DNA of 64,000 nucleotides, taken from Gammaproteobacteria bacterium (GTDB lineage Bacteria > Pseudomonadota > Gammaproteobacteria > Pseudomonadales > Pseudohongiellaceae). The position numbers were made by a program, and so were the translations under genes. Below the pieces are notes generated by a model. That model worked only from the letters and a program-made list of their open reading frames with translations. It had not been told where the DNA came from and made no database searches. This document shows, in pieces, positions 11,545 through 23,159 of this stretch. Numbering within the stretch: the stretch's first letter is position 1; every line of letters begins with the position of its first letter. The DNA is taken from assembly GCA_029244985.1 (NCBI GenBank), contig JAQWQD010000070.1, positions 1 to 64,000 on the forward strand. Reading direction: 5' to 3'.

Positions 11545-12174
11545 TTGTCTAGACTCTGGATTAAAATTTGCGGCATCACTCTCAATAGCGACGCAATTGC
11601 TGCTGCTGGCTATGGGGCAGACGCGATCGGATTGGTGTTTTACCCCCAAAGCCCTAGAGCTGTGAAGAAAAAAAGTATTGCTGAAATTACAACTGGGTTG
11701 CCAAGTTGGGTAGATGTTGTCGCCCTGTTTGTTGACCCAAGTGAAGAGGAGGTGCGACAAGTATTGGCAACAAATACTATTAATCTGTTGCAGTTTCATG
11801 GGCAAGAATCAGAAGCTTTTTGTAAGTCATTTGATGTGCCTTATATAAAGGCAATTAGGGTAAAAAATTACGGCACAATTTCTAATGTAATTAATGCATA
11901 TGGATCTGCAGAGATGCTATTGCTAGATAGCCATAGCAAAAAAGCGCCAGGTGGAACTGGAAGTAAATTCGATTGGAAAATTGGGAAGTCAGTAACAGAA
12001 AAAACTACAAGTAAGATTGTTGTAGCAGGCGGCCTGAATCCAAATAACGTACAAAAAGCAATTCAGAAAATAAAACCCTATGGCGTTGACGTTAGCAGTG
12101 GTGTAGAGCAAAGCCATGGAGTAAAAAGATTGAGCAAAATGAAAGCGTTTATAGAAGGAGCGAGAAGTGTCTAA
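11545..12174 (+). CDS. trpF: Phosphoribosylanthranilate isomerase
   Basis: KICGIT N-terminus, [36 protein letters not shown] motifs. Confidence 0.96.
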   Translation: MSRLWIKICGITLNSDAIAAAGYGADAIGLVFYPQSPRAVKKKSIAEITTGLPSWVDVVALFVDPSEEEVRQVLATNTINLLQFHGQESEAFCKSFDVPYIKAIRVKNYGTISNVINAYGSAEMLLLDSHSKKAPGGTGSKFDWKIGKSVTEKTTSKIVVAGGLNPNNVQKAIQKIKPYGVDVSSGVEQSHGVKRLSKMKAFIEGARSV

Positions 12175-13387
12175 AGTTGGTGTCAAACCATCTGATTATG
12201 ATGGTCCAGATGAGTCAGGACATTTTGGGCTCTATGGCGGAATCTTCGTCGGTGAAACACTAATTGCTGCGGTTGAAGAGCTAGCTGAGGTTTATGAAAA
12301 ACTTTCTAAAGATGCTGATTTTTGGCATGAATTTGATCAACAATTAAAATTTTATGTAGGGAGGCCATCTCCGCTTTATTTTGCACAACGAATTACAAAT
12401 CATTGTGGTGGTGCAAAAATATATTTAAAACGAGAGGACTTGAATCATACAGGCGCGCATAAAATTAATAACACCATTGGCCAGGCATTATTGGCTAAAT
12501 ATATGGGCAAATCTCGCATTATCGCTGAAACTGGTGCAGGACAGCACGGAGTAGCTAGCGCGACTGTTGCTGCGCGCTTAGGTTTGGAATGCCACGTCTA
12601 TATGGGTGCGGACGATATCATAAGGCAAGCACCTAACGTTTATCGTATGAAGTTACTGGGAGCTACTGTTGTTTCTGTAGAGTCGGGTTCCCGTACACTA
12701 AAAGACGCAATGAACGAGGCATTGCGAGATTGGGCGACCAACGTAGATAATACGTATTACATAATTGGAACCGTAGCTGGCCCTCACCCTTATCCAATGC
12801 TGGTGCGAGACTTTCAATGTGTAATAGGTCGTGAAGCGAGAGAGCAATCGTTAGAACAAATCTCGGGGTTACCAGATGCCTTAGTTGCCTGTGTTGGTGG
12901 TGGCTCAAATGCCATTGGATTATTTCACCCTTTTTTAAATGATAAAAAAGTCTCTATGTACGGTGTTGAGGCAGGGGGAAGGGGGCTTGAAACAAATGAG
13001 CACGCAGCGCCACTCAGTGCGGGGCAACCAGGAGTCCTCCACGGGAATCGCACCTATTTAATGACGGATACGAGTGGACAAATTATGGAAACCCATTCCG
13101 TTTCTGCAGGGCTGGATTATCCTGGCGTGGGCCCGGAGCATTCGTGGCTAAAAGACATTAATCGAGTGAGGTATGTGGCTGCTACTGACGCAGAGGCACT
13201 TGATGCATTCCATAAATTAACTCGCTTAGAGGGTATAATTCCTGCCTTGGAAAGCAGTCATGCTGTTGCCTATGCCATGAAATTAGCTGCCAATATGAAT
13301 GACACCCAGTCAATAGTGATCAATTTGTCGGGCCGTGGGGACAAGGATATAGAGACTGTAGCAAAAATTGAAAAAATTGCACTTTAA
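12167..13387 (+). CDS. trpB: Tryptophan synthase beta subunit
   Basis: [18 protein letters not shown]-lysine motif, [22 protein letters not shown] start overlapping trpF end. Confidence 0.97.
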   Translation: MSKVGVKPSDYDGPDESGHFGLYGGIFVGETLIAAVEELAEVYEKLSKDADFWHEFDQQLKFYVGRPSPLYFAQRITNHCGGAKIYLKREDLNHTGAHKINNTIGQALLAKYMGKSRIIAETGAGQHGVASATVAARLGLECHVYMGADDIIRQAPNVYRMKLLGATVVSVESGSRTLKDAMNEALRDWATNVDNTYYIIGTVAGPHPYPMLVRDFQCVIGREAREQSLEQISGLPDALVACVGGGSNAIGLFHPFLNDKKVSMYGVEAGGRGLETNEHAAPLSAGQPGVLHGNRTYLMTDTSGQIMETHSVSAGLDYPGVGPEHSWLKDINRVRYVAATDAEALDAFHKLTRLEGIIPALESSHAVAYAMKLAANMNDTQSIVINLSGRGDKDIETVAKIEKIAL

Positions 13388-14215
13388 TTGAGAGCTATGA
13401 GTCGTATTAAAGACATTTCGGAAACAGCAAAAAGGCAGGGATCAAAGCTATTAATTCCCTATCTCGTTGCTGGAGATCCAAATATTGCGGTTACCCTGCA
13501 GCTCATGCATCAATTGGTGGCTAGCGGAGCTGATCTTATAGAGCTTGGTGTTCCATTCAGTGACCCTTCATCGGATGGCCCGGTCATTCAGCGGGGCATA
13601 GAACGTTCTCTCGCTCAGGGCACCACACTAAAAGATACAATTGAAATAGTACGCTCTTTCCGCGAAAAGAATTCAACAACCCCTGTTGTTCTTATGGGGT
13701 ATTTGAATCCTATTGAGATTATGGGCTATGAATTATTTGCTGAATCGGCGGCAGGTGCGGGAGTAGATGGAGTGCTCATCGTTGATATGCCCCCGGCCGA
13801 ATCTCAAGCCTTACGTCAAGCCCTTCAAAAAGCTGAAATAGATACGATTTATTTAGTGGCTCCCACGACCAAGGCTACTAGAGCGAAATCGATTACAGAG
13901 GTTTCTAGTGGCTATTTATACTATGTGTCTTTGAAGGGTGTCACCGGAGCCGCGTTAATAGACAGTGACTCTGTTCGAGAAAATATTGTCTCTTTGCGAA
14001 AATTGTGTGATTTACCCATCGTAATTGGTTTTGGTATAAAAGATGGTTGCAGCGCAAAAGCAATGGCAATGCAGAGTGACGGTGTCGTAATTGGAAGCGC
14101 TTTAGTGGAAAAAATTGCTACTTTGTCTACAGGCTCAGTACTTACTGAAAATGAGTTGAGCGTCACTACCGCAATTATAAAAGAAGTTAGAGAGGCTATA
14201 GATACTCTATCTTAA
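13388..14215 (+). CDS. trpA: Tryptophan synthase alpha subunit
   Basis: LIELGVPFSDPSSDGPVIQ motif; follows trpB; likely start at the internal MSRIKD. Confidence 0.96.
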   Translation: MRAMSRIKDISETAKRQGSKLLIPYLVAGDPNIAVTLQLMHQLVASGADLIELGVPFSDPSSDGPVIQRGIERSLAQGTTLKDTIEIVRSFREKNSTTPVVLMGYLNPIEIMGYELFAESAAGAGVDGVLIVDMPPAESQALRQALQKAEIDTIYLVAPTTKATRAKSITEVSSGYLYYVSLKGVTGAALIDSDSVRENIVSLRKLCDLPIVIGFGIKDGCSAKAMAMQSDGVVIGSALVEKIATLSTGSVLTENELSVTTAIIKEVREAIDTLS

Positions 14216-14240
14216 TATATGGATCTAAAAAGGAATTAAA

Positions 14241-15113
14241 GTGAGTTGGATAGATAAAATCCTGCCCTCTATTGCAAATACGAGATCTGCATCCAAGAGA
14301 CGTGTCTCGGTGCCGGAAGGTGTGTGGAAAAAATGTCCCCGCTGTGAAGCGATGCTTTACAAGAAGTCGCTTAATGAAAATTGTGATGTCTGTCCAAAGT
14401 GTGAGCACCATTTACGTATCACTGCACGCCGGCGTATCGAGTTATTTTTGGATCCAGGTGATCAAATAGAATTAAACACGAAGCTAGAGCCGGTTGATTT
14501 GCTCAAATTCAAGGACCTTAAACGTTATAAGGACCGCATTTTTGCTGCTCAGAAGGGTACCGGAGAAAAAGATGCTCTGGTGGTCGTAAAAGGACAGGTC
14601 AAGGGCATTGGAGTCGTGGTGACGGCTTTCGAATTTGCTTTCATCGGGGGCTCTATGGGAGCCGTAGTGGGCGAAAAATTCGTCCAAGCGATAAATACCT
14701 GTATCGAGCAAAATTTACCTTTAATTTGTTTTTCAACCAGCGGTGGGGCGCGTATGCAGGAGGCTTTGGTTTCTCTTATGCAAATGGCAAAGACTTCGGC
14801 GGGTCTAGAGAAGTTAAAGCAACATTCATTGCCCTATATTTCCGTTTTAGTAGACCCGGTCTATGGCGGGGTCTCTGCTAGTTTGGCAATGCTCGGGGAT
14901 ATAAATATCGCCGAACCTAATGCATTGGTGGGATTTACGGGGCCAGATGTGATTCGCCAAACCGTGCGGGTGAAACTTCCGGAAGGATTTCAGCGCAGTG
15001 AATTCCTGCTGGAACACGGTGCCGTAGATATGATTGTTCATCGACGTGACATGCGGGACAAGATTGCCTCTATTCTCGGAAAGCTTTTGCACTACGAAAC
15101 CACAGTTTCTTAA
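14241..15113 (+). CDS. accD: Acetyl-CoA carboxylase carboxyltransferase beta subunit
   Basis: Zn-ribbon [23 protein letters not shown] and carboxyltransferase core [20 protein letters not shown]. Confidence 0.96.
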   Translation: MSWIDKILPSIANTRSASKRRVSVPEGVWKKCPRCEAMLYKKSLNENCDVCPKCEHHLRITARRRIELFLDPGDQIELNTKLEPVDLLKFKDLKRYKDRIFAAQKGTGEKDALVVVKGQVKGIGVVVTAFEFAFIGGSMGAVVGEKFVQAINTCIEQNLPLICFSTSGGARMQEALVSLMQMAKTSAGLEKLKQHSLPYISVLVDPVYGGVSASLAMLGDINIAEPNALVGFTGPDVIRQTVRVKLPEGFQRSEFLLEHGAVDMIVHRRDMRDKIASILGKLLHYETTVS

Positions 15114-16444
15114 TGTCTACCAACTGCGCTGAAGTCCAAGGTCTAGATTCCTGGTTGGATTACATTTCTACTGTGCATCCCAGTGAGATAGAACTTGGGC
15201 TAGATAGAGTGCGAACGGTTGCAAACAATATGGGGCTGAAGAAAATTGCCCCGAAAATTGTAATTGTAGCAGGAACAAATGGAAAAGGGTCGTGTGTCAC
15301 TTTAATGGAGGCGCTGCTGATTGAGTCAGGGCGTTCAGTGGCTAGTTATACATCGCCTCATTTAAGCCATTATACAGAGCGAATTAAAATAGATGGAAAA
15401 TCAATAGATGAGGCATCTGTCTGTATTGCATTTACTCATATAGACGCATGTCGTGAAGGCGTTTCCCTCAGCTATTTTGAATTTTCCACCCTGGCTGCAT
15501 TATGGATCTTTTGCCAAGCTAATATTGATGTTGCTTTGCTCGAGGTTGGTCTAGGTGGCCGGTTAGATGCTGTAAATATTGTCGATGCCGATGTGACGAT
15601 TATTTCATCAATTGCTTTAGATCATCAAGATTGGTTAGGCGATAATCTGGATTCAATTGGCCGCGAGAAAGCCGGTATTTTGCGCTCTGGCGTTCCTTTG
15701 GTTTATGGAGACGCAGAACCAGTCGGTAGCATTATTGGCTTAGCCCATAAGCTAGGCGCGCCCGTCTATTTGATTAACAAGCATTTTCAATGGGAAATAA
15801 CTAAAAATGGCTGCCATTGGCGGTGGAGTGGCTGTAATGAGGGTCGAGATTTATCGCTGCATGAATTAGTAATGCCTGCGCTACATCTTAATAATGCTTC
15901 AATCGCTTTACAGACACTTAGTCTGCTCAATATTGATCTGGCCAAGGTGAATGTTCAGAAAGTGTTTAAAACCTTACATTTTCAAGGTCGCCAAGAGCAC
16001 AGACTTGATGCGGAAACTGGGGTCGATGTAATTCTTGATGTGGCGCACAACCCAGCGGCGGCAAAGTTTTTGGCAGCTGCTATGAGTTCTAAAAAAGCCC
16101 TAGAGCCAGAGTTTTCCCAAATATCTGTAGTGATAGCAGTGATGGCAGATAAAGATATAGAAGGAATCGCTCTAGCCTTAGAATCCTGTGCAGACATCTG
16201 GTATATTTCGCAAGTTGAAGAATCCCGGTGCATGCCTTCAGAAGAGGTCGAGAAGCGGTTCCAAAGTAGCGGGCATCTGCGACAATGGGTTAGGACAGAG
16301 TCGGTTATCAATGCCTACCGCCAAGCATGTAAAGATAGTTGCTCCTTTGCTCGCGAGAATCCAGGCAAGAAGCAATTAGTAGTGGTGACGGGATCTTTTT
16401 ATACCGTAGCGGCTGTCCGAAATTTGAGCAACTCAGTAGGGTGA
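15113..16444 (+). CDS. folC: Folylpolyglutamate synthase / dihydrofolate synthase
   Basis: VAGTNGKGSCVTLMEALL P-loop, SYTSPHLSHYTERI, DVAHNPAAA. Confidence 0.95.
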   Translation: MSTNCAEVQGLDSWLDYISTVHPSEIELGLDRVRTVANNMGLKKIAPKIVIVAGTNGKGSCVTLMEALLIESGRSVASYTSPHLSHYTERIKIDGKSIDEASVCIAFTHIDACREGVSLSYFEFSTLAALWIFCQANIDVALLEVGLGGRLDAVNIVDADVTIISSIALDHQDWLGDNLDSIGREKAGILRSGVPLVYGDAEPVGSIIGLAHKLGAPVYLINKHFQWEITKNGCHWRWSGCNEGRDLSLHELVMPALHLNNASIALQTLSLLNIDLAKVNVQKVFKTLHFQGRQEHRLDAETGVDVILDVAHNPAAAKFLAAAMSSKKALEPEFSQISVVIAVMADKDIEGIALALESCADIWYISQVEESRCMPSEEVEKRFQSSGHLRQWVRTESVINAYRQACKDSCSFARENPGKKQLVVVTGSFYTVAAVRNLSNSVG

Positions 16445-16509
16445 AAATTGCTTTTTAGCGATTCAAACATAGAGCGTACTATTGTTAGTTTAGTCGGGGA
16501 CTCTCCAGA

Positions 16510-17082
16510 TTGAACCAAAGCACTAAGCAGCGAATAGTAGGAACGGTCGTGCTACTCGCTCTAGCATTAATATTTTTACCTATTATCTTTGATGGGCAGG
16601 GGAGTTATCAGGTTCAATTGTCCAGCCGTATCCCCGATGAACCAATAATCCCTGTCTTGCCAGAGCCCACCCAGTCGAGGCCTATCGTTATAGCTGATGT
16701 CGAAGCTAGCCCATCAACCGACCCCGAAGAAATCGGAAATACTGCCATAAACGAAACTGAAGACCCCGTTCCAGTAATTACTTCGGAGCCCGCTTATACG
16801 CGGGAAGTTCCTCGTTTGGACGAAGCAGGGCTGCCTCAAGGATGGAGTCTCCGCATGGGCGCTTTTGCAGAAGAAGACAATGCCTTGAATTTAATGGATC
16901 GCCTCCGGGCCGCCGGTTACAAAGCTTATATACGGAGTGGAGAAAGTGGTCAGAGCAATTTGACGAGAGTTTTCGTTGGCCCTTGGCTAGATCGGGGTCT
17001 TGTTGATCAATACCGGGAAGAGTTGCGGAATGAATTCAGTTTGGCGGGTGACATAGTGCGTTTTGAAATTGAGCAATTGTAA
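16510..17082 (+). CDS. SPOR-domain protein (DedD-like)
   Basis: N-terminal TM, C-terminal SPOR-like repeat (WSLRMGAFAEEDNALNLMDRLRAAGYKAY...RVFVGPW); conserved position between folC and cvpA. Confidence 0.85.
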   Translation: MNQSTKQRIVGTVVLLALALIFLPIIFDGQGSYQVQLSSRIPDEPIIPVLPEPTQSRPIVIADVEASPSTDPEEIGNTAINETEDPVPVITSEPAYTREVPRLDEAGLPQGWSLRMGAFAEEDNALNLMDRLRAAGYKAYIRSGESGQSNLTRVFVGPWLDRGLVDQYREELRNEFSLAGDIVRFEIEQL

Positions 17083-17104
17083 ATAAGGAATTTAGTCGCG
17101 AGTA

Positions 17105-17590
17105 ATGAACGGAGTAGATACCGCAATATTAGTAATTACTACTCTGTCTTTTTTGTTCGGTCTGTGGCGTGGATTGATTAAAGAAGTGCTGTCATTGTTG
17201 ACCTGGGTCGCAGCTTTGATAGTGGCAAGGTTATATAGTGAGGCTTTATCAGAGTTATTAGTAAATATAATAGACAGTAGTAGTATTCGCTATGTGAGCG
17301 CATTTGCGATGATTTTCATAGTAGTGATGATGCTGGGCACATTTCTAAACTACCTGATGTCAAAGCTGCTAACTATAACTGGATTAAAATTCGCAGACCG
17401 ATTGCTAGGCGGTGTATTTGGCGTTGCTAGAGGGGTCATTATAGTTTTAGTTATTTTGTTCATATCTGGGCTATTCCTGTCTGAAGCTGAGCAATGGCAA
17501 CAGTCGACTCTTATCCCTTACGGGCTGTGGATGACAGAATGGTTACGAATGTTTGTCGGAGACACGAATAGTGTTTATTTGACACAATAA
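17105..17590 (+). CDS. cvpA: CvpA family protein
   Basis: [31 protein letters not shown]-terminus; immediately upstream of purF. Confidence 0.92.
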   Translation: MNGVDTAILVITTLSFLFGLWRGLIKEVLSLLTWVAALIVARLYSEALSELLVNIIDSSSIRYVSAFAMIFIVVMMLGTFLNYLMSKLLTITGLKFADRLLGGVFGVARGVIIVLVILFISGLFLSEAEQWQQSTLIPYGLWMTEWLRMFVGDTNSVYLTQ

Positions 17591-17616
17591 CGTTAGGGCT
17601 AGGGACGGAGTATTCT

Positions 17617-19143
17617 ATGTGTGGATTGGTTGGTGTGGTTACTAGTAAAGATGTTGGTGTTTGTATTTATGACACGCTAACTGTTTTGCAGCATCGAGGA
17701 CAGGATGCTGCTGGCATTATGACCAGCGACAATGGTAAGTTAAATTTACGCAAGGATAATGGGCTCATAAAAGATGTGTTCAGAACTCGACATATGCGGA
17801 GACTCATCGGCCAAATGGGGATTGGCCATGTCAGATATCCAACCGCTGGAAGTTCCAGTCCAGCATTAGCTCAACCCTTCTATGTCAACTCACCTTATGG
17901 TCTTTCCTTAGCTCATAATGGCAATCTTACTAATGCTAACGAACTTAGCAGAGAATTATTCAAAGGCGACCTGCGTCATATTAATACTGATTCAGATTCA
18001 GAAGTTTTGTTAAATGTTCTTGCTCACGAATTACAACAAAAAGGGAAAATTAAACCGACACCAGAAGACATTTTTGCCGCCGTGTCCCGCGTCTTTGATC
18101 GTTGTCGTGGTGGGTTCGCAGCAATAGTAATGATCACGGGTTACGGTATTTTAGGTTTTCGAGATAAAAATGGTATCAGACCTTTGGTGTTTGGAAGTCG
18201 TCAAACTGAGCGTGGCAAAGAATATATGATAGCTTCAGAAAGCGTCGCATTAGATTCGCAAGGGTTTTCTATCGAAAGAGACGTAGCTCCGGGCGAAGCA
18301 GTTTACGTTGATGTGCTTAATAATTTGCATTCAAAGCTCTGCACTGAACCCGGCGAACATACACCTTGTATTTTCGAACATGTTTATTTCGCGCGACCGG
18401 ATTCCTTGATGGATGGTATTTCAGTTTACAAGGCGCGTTTGCGAATGGGTGAAAAGCTTGCCGATAAGTTGGATAAATTACGGCCGAATTATGATATCGA
18501 TGTGGTTATTCCAATACCTGATACAAGTCGAACTTCCGCGCTAGAGCTTGCTAATCGTTTGGGTATTAAGTATCGAGAGGGGTTTGTAAAGAATCGCTAT
18601 ATTGGCAGAACCTTTATAATGCCAGGGCAAAGTCTGCGGAAGAAATCAGTTCGCCAGAAACTTAATGCCATTGAGTTAGAGTTTAAGGGGAAAAACGTAT
18701 TGCTAGTCGATGATTCAATCGTAAGGGGCACAACCTGTAAGCAAATAATCCAGATGGCTCGAGATGCTGGTGCAAAAAAAGTGTATTTTGCATCTGCTGC
18801 TCCCGCAATTCGCTACCCTAACGTCTACGGTATAGATATGCCTGCTGCTTCTGAGTTAATCGCTGCAGGGAAGACTGATTCAGAAGTTGAAGAGTTGATT
18901 GGAGCAGATTGGCTTATCTATCAAGACTTAGAAGATCTTATTTCAGCGGCGGCAGAGGGAAATCCAAAGATCTCTAAATACGAATGCTCGGTCTTTAATG
19001 GTGATTACGTTACCGATGATGTCGATGAGGTTTATTTAAAGCGTCTGGCAAACATTCGAAGTGAAGCGGCAAAGATGAGTAAGAAAAAAAACAATCAGAC
19101 TCGCAAGCAGAATTTAGTTGCTGATCTTAATACTGATGTTTAG
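17617..19143 (+). CDS. purF: Amidophosphoribosyltransferase
   Basis: MCGLVGVV Ntn N-terminus, [28 protein letters not shown]-binding motif. Confidence 0.97.
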   Translation: MCGLVGVVTSKDVGVCIYDTLTVLQHRGQDAAGIMTSDNGKLNLRKDNGLIKDVFRTRHMRRLIGQMGIGHVRYPTAGSSSPALAQPFYVNSPYGLSLAHNGNLTNANELSRELFKGDLRHINTDSDSEVLLNVLAHELQQKGKIKPTPEDIFAAVSRVFDRCRGGFAAIVMITGYGILGFRDKNGIRPLVFGSRQTERGKEYMIASESVALDSQGFSIERDVAPGEAVYVDVLNNLHSKLCTEPGEHTPCIFEHVYFARPDSLMDGISVYKARLRMGEKLADKLDKLRPNYDIDVVIPIPDTSRTSALELANRLGIKYREGFVKNRYIGRTFIMPGQSLRKKSVRQKLNAIELEFKGKNVLLVDDSIVRGTTCKQIIQMARDAGAKKVYFASAAPAIRYPNVYGIDMPAASELIAAGKTDSEVEELIGADWLIYQDLEDLISAAAEGNPKISKYECSVFNGDYVTDDVDEVYLKRLANIRSEAAKMSKKKNNQTRKQNLVADLNTDV

Positions 19144-19243
19144 AGTTGTGTAGCGGACTTAAAAGAAGAAAAATTAAAAGACACTTTTGTGTCGGCTGGG
19201 TCCTTAGTAGCGTGGCTTTGTTAAGACTGGCTGAGGGGTGTAT

Positions 19244-19591
19244 TTAGCCACCAGACAATTTTACTTTTTTCCCGCTTTTTTCGAAAAAACATTTGATGAT
19301 CTCTCTTTTATCTCCCTGAATTTCAATTTGTCCGGATTTAGTAGTACCTCCGACACCGCATTGGATTTTGAGCTTTTTGGCAATTTCCTTTAATTCGGTG
19401 GGATTGATATTCAAGCCGGATATTACTGTAACGCCAGCACCCTTTCTGCCTTTGGTCTCTCTCGAAATTCGCACAACGTCTTCTTTAGTTGTTGATTGGG
19501 TTTCTGTGCATTTGCATTTTCGGAGGACTTTGCTGCAGGTTGAGCAAATATTGCTTTCATCAGTCGAGTAGACAAGCCTGGAGTTTGCCAC
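19244..19591 (-). CDS. SUI1/eIF1-like translation factor (YciH family)
   Basis: Cys-rich N-terminus ([13 protein letters not shown]) and [10 protein letters not shown]...[29 protein letters not shown] motif. Confidence 0.9.
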   Translation of the reverse strand: MANSRLVYSTDESNICSTCSKVLRKCKCTETQSTTKEDVVRISRETKGRKGAGVTVISGLNINPTELKEIAKKLKIQCGVGGTTKSGQIEIQGDKREIIKCFFEKSGKKVKLSGG

Positions 19592-19593
19592 GA

Positions 19594-21378
19594 CTAAGTT
19601 CTATAGAGTGGAGGCAGGGCGAAGCGTTTTTCTCTTGTAGCTAATTTGTCAGCAGAGAGTTTTGATCTCCGTAACTGAGAAACATCGTTGAGAAATTCTG
19701 AAGGGTTAAAGTCCTTAGCTAGCTTTCTTCCGTCAGCATTGTTGAAAAGGTCAGTTTGAATTTGGGTGACATATTTATGCAATTCAGTACATTCTCTTTG
19801 CTGTAATACATCATCCATGGTTATTACGACTCTTGTATCCAAGAAATGGTTGCACCATTGAGTTAATGCTTCTCTGATACTATTTAAGTCGGATTTCCGG
19901 CAGGCTGACTGGAGTAGTTTAAAGGCTGTGCGCTCATTATTTACTGGGCTATACCTAGCTTCGAATCTTTCTCGTTTGTCTGCCATGTAGTCGCTAATCT
20001 CTTTGGTGTGTGGCGCAATTACTAGGCGGTAAATGCTGTAAGCTACAATAAGAAAGGCGAGGGCGATGAAGTAGTTCATCCAGGATGCATCGACTTCAAT
20101 AAACTCGGCTTCGCCTTGTTCGTCGATCATGTCTTGATCGACTACTGGTGCAGAAGCGAGCAATTCTTCGATGTTCTCTGAGCTCAATAATGCTTGTTCT
20201 GATGGGATATCCCCCTCGATAGTAGCAACTTGAATTCGCGTTGCAGGGACGATCGTTGACTCTATTTGGTCTGTATTTATGTTCCACCATGGGATAGTAA
20301 TTTGCGGAATCTCTATTTCGCCGGAAGTTATTGGAACAATGGTTGAGGATTCAATGCGGGTGCCGACAATACTTCCATCGACAAATGTTCGTTGAATATC
20401 AGGTGGTTCTGAGTAGACATTGACACCTTCGAACTCTTCGGGAGTAAAAGGTGGAAGGACTGCGCCGTCGAGTCCATCTGCTACCATCGTTATTGTTCGG
20501 ACGACAGAATCGCCGACTCTCAAATTGGTAATATCAGTACTAAACTCTTCTTCGAGTGTCAGATTGCTAACAGGTAGCCAAAAATTTTCCCCTTGAACCG
20601 CTGATGGTCTTTCGTCCACATTGATAGTTATTCCATCAATAAATGCGGTTACCCTGCGTGTGTTTAGGTTTCGAAACACAAAGTTACTTGACCCATCGGT
20701 AACTTCACCCCTGAATAATATGTCAGGAATTTCTAATGGACCACTGCGCTGCGGGAAGATGACATAGCGTTTTTCATAAACCCCGAATCGTACACCTTCG
20801 ATTAGTTCTTCGTACTGATTAGGAGATCCAATCAGCTGAATAACCGTATCGGGCATTTCCAGCTCTGTAAATTGCGGATTTCTAATTCCATTAATGGTGT
20901 AGAAGAGGCGAACGGTAAATAATAGTTGCTCTTGAACATAGACTGAATCTTTGTTGACCTCGATATTCAAGTATAATTCGTCGCTGTTCTGATTAGATCG
21001 TGGACCTTCGTTTACAACAGAAATTACAATTGGGTCCGTTACAGCATTGTTTACTTCTATTGAGGGTATCGTAAGCTCTCCCTCAGCGAGAGGAAAGAGG
21101 GTGACGATGTAGTCTGTCCATGATTCGACGGAGCCATTCACGCTTCGAATTTGACTAGAGGTGCGAGTACCTAAAACATCAAATTCATCAGTTAGAGGGG
21201 TTAGGTCTAATTGCATCCCCTGGCGTTGGTCAAATACCCGAATGGTATAAGTTAAAGTCTCTCCCCGGGCTAATTCATTGCGATCGACTGTTACTTCTAC
21301 TTCCTGGGCATTCGCGGCAAAAGTGATTAAGAATAGAGGGAGTAGCAAGAGTTGGAGGACTTTGGTCATGTACTTCAC
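19594..21378 (-). CDS. BatD family protein
   Basis: Signal peptide, [22 protein letters not shown] BatD start, C-terminal TM; last gene of the moxR/Bat operon. Confidence 0.88.
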   Translation of the reverse strand: MKYMTKVLQLLLLPLFLITFAANAQEVEVTVDRNELARGETLTYTIRVFDQRQGMQLDLTPLTDEFDVLGTRTSSQIRSVNGSVESWTDYIVTLFPLAEGELTIPSIEVNNAVTDPIVISVVNEGPRSNQNSDELYLNIEVNKDSVYVQEQLLFTVRLFYTINGIRNPQFTELEMPDTVIQLIGSPNQYEELIEGVRFGVYEKRYVIFPQRSGPLEIPDILFRGEVTDGSSNFVFRNLNTRRVTAFIDGITINVDERPSAVQGENFWLPVSNLTLEEEFSTDITNLRVGDSVVRTITMVADGLDGAVLPPFTPEEFEGVNVYSEPPDIQRTFVDGSIVGTRIESSTIVPITSGEIEIPQITIPWWNINTDQIESTIVPATRIQVATIEGDIPSEQALLSSENIEELLASAPVVDQDMIDEQGEAEFIEVDASWMNYFIALAFLIVAYSIYRLVIAPHTKEISDYMADKRERFEARYSPVNNERTAFKLLQSACRKSDLNSIREALTQWCNHFLDTRVVITMDDVLQQRECTELHKYVTQIQTDLFNNADGRKLAKDFNPSEFLNDVSQLRRSKLSADKLATREKRFALPPLYRT

Positions 21379-23159
21379 CAGATCTGGCCTCCATTTTGGA
21401 TGCTGTTCGCTGTGCCGTTTAATTGGCGTTGGCGATATTGATAGCGAAATTTCCGACGCAATAGTTCACCAGGGTCATCTTCAATTCTGCGTAACCATTG
21501 TTCGAGTGCTTGCTGCTCTTCAAATTCTTCATTGCTAGATTGACTCGGCGTATTTTGTTCGCTATTTGATTCAGAGCTTTCTTGTTCTTCAGGCGCTTCA
21601 TTTTGTTGCTCGTTTTGTTGCTGATCTTCGTTGCCTTCTTGACTTTCTTGGTCTTGGTTTTCAGAGTTTTCGTTCTGTTCTTCTGATTCGTTTTGCGAAT
21701 TTTGTTCTGACTGGTTTTCTTGGTTTTCACCTTCTTGATTTTCGCCTTGTTCTGACTCTTGTTCTTCAAGGAGTTGTTCGATAATGGTTTTATTGCTTAT
21801 TGCATCTGAATGTTCCGGCTCCAAGCTAATAGCTATATCGTAAGCAGCAATAGCTTCTGCATAATTTCCTGCGAGAGCCAAGGCATTGCCACGATTGTAA
21901 TGTCCATCTGGAGTATCGCTAGCACTAAAGGCGGCTATAGCGGATTCGTAGTCTTGGGCGCGGTAACTTGCTGCACCCCGCCAATCACTCGTGTCAAATA
22001 AAGCAGCAGCAAGGGAATGATCGTTAACTGCAAATGCCTCTGCAGCTTGTTGGTCTTTGGTCTTCCAAAGGTCTCGCCATTCGAAGGCCTGAGCCGGTTG
22101 ACTTGGGAACAGCAGACCACCGCCTGTGAGTAAGACAATGCTAAATAGCCAGCCACGCCGGAAAGTAAATGCAGCAAGCGGTAAAACTAATAATAAGAGA
22201 AAGGGTCCAGCTTCATTCCATACATCGAACTCTTCTTCGACTTCCGTTAGCTCTTGATCATCAAGTAATTGGTTTTCAGATAATAAGAAAGCTAAATCTG
22301 CATTAGAGAGTTGTATGTCGTGATAGCGGCCATTAACTCGATTGGCTAATGATTGCAATACGTTTTTGTTTAGCGTAGGCACCACCATAGCGCCATTTTC
22401 ATCCGTAAGAAAACTACCATCACTTGTGCGGATTGGCGCGCCTTCTTCGGTACCGATGCCCATGACCAATAATTCATAGTCAGTTTCTTCGAGTTGTTCA
22501 GTAATCAGAAGTTCTTGATCGAATCCGCTGATGCCGTCTGTCATTAACATTATCCGCCCGTCTGTGGATTCGACGTCGTCGAGTAAACCTACTGCCATGT
22601 CGATAGCTGACATTGGGTTACTGCCAAACAAAGGCATGATGTTTGGACTAAGTGACGAAACTAAAGCGTCTATGGTCACCACGTCATCCGTTAACGGAGT
22701 AACTGTATGAGAGTCACCTGCATAAACAACTAAGGCAGTCTGTCCTTCCTGACGCAATGCCAAAATATCTCGTAGTTTACGTTTAGCTAAATCGAGACGA
22801 GAGGGGTTATGGTCGGGTGCGAACATGGATAGTGATAGGTCCATTACGATTACCAAAGCATCCTCTCGTTTCTGCACTGGTTGAGGTAATTGCTCCCATA
22901 CCGGTCCGGCCATAGCGACAGTGGATAGTATCCAGGCACAAAATAGAAGTAACAGAGGGGTACGTTGAGCAGCATTTTTGCTGCGATCTAATAAATAGGG
23001 AAGTAGGTTCTTGTCGATAGCCTTATCCCAAGCCGTGACCACCGTATTAATTCGCCACATGGCTATAAAGAATATTAAAGCGGGTATCAGCCCAAGTAAC
23101 CAGATAGGGCGTAGAAAATGGAAATCCTGAACGATGTTTGCGGGGATTAGAATATCCAT
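21375..23159 (-). CDS. BatB/BatC-like VWA-domain protein with TPR region and Gln/Glu/Asn-rich linker
   Basis: VWA MIDAS-like DLSLSMFAPD, TPR (GHYNRGNALALAGNYAEAIAAYDIAISLEPEHSDA), low-complexity EQGENQEGENQEN tract. Confidence 0.88.
   Translation of the reverse strand: MDILIPANIVQDFHFLRPIWLLGLIPALIFFIAMWRINTVVTAWDKAIDKNLLPYLLDRSKNAAQRTPLLLLFCAWILSTVAMAGPVWEQLPQPVQKREDALVIVMDLSLSMFAPDHNPSRLDLAKRKLRDILALRQEGQTALVVYAGDSHTVTPLTDDVVTIDALVSSLSPNIMPLFGSNPMSAIDMAVGLLDDVESTDGRIMLMTDGISGFDQELLITEQLEETDYELLVMGIGTEEGAPIRTSDGSFLTDENGAMVVPTLNKNVLQSLANRVNGRYHDIQLSNADLAFLLSENQLLDDQELTEVEEEFDVWNEAGPFLLLLVLPLAAFTFRRGWLFSIVLLTGGGLLFPSQPAQAFEWRDLWKTKDQQAAEAFAVNDHSLAAALFDTSDWRGAASYRAQDYESAIAAFSASDTPDGHYNRGNALALAGNYAEAIAAYDIAISLEPEHSDAISNKTIIEQLLEEQESEQGENQEGENQENQSEQNSQNESEEQNENSENQDQESQEGNEDQQQNEQQNEAPEEQESSESNSEQNTPSQSSNEEFEEQQALEQWLRRIEDDPGELLRRKFRYQYRQRQLNGTANSIQNGGQIW

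Noticed and set aside
21419-21769. 116 aa Lys/Asn-rich ORF overlapping the BatB/C-like gene
   Set aside because: Alternative frame of the Q/E/N repeat; low complexity only.
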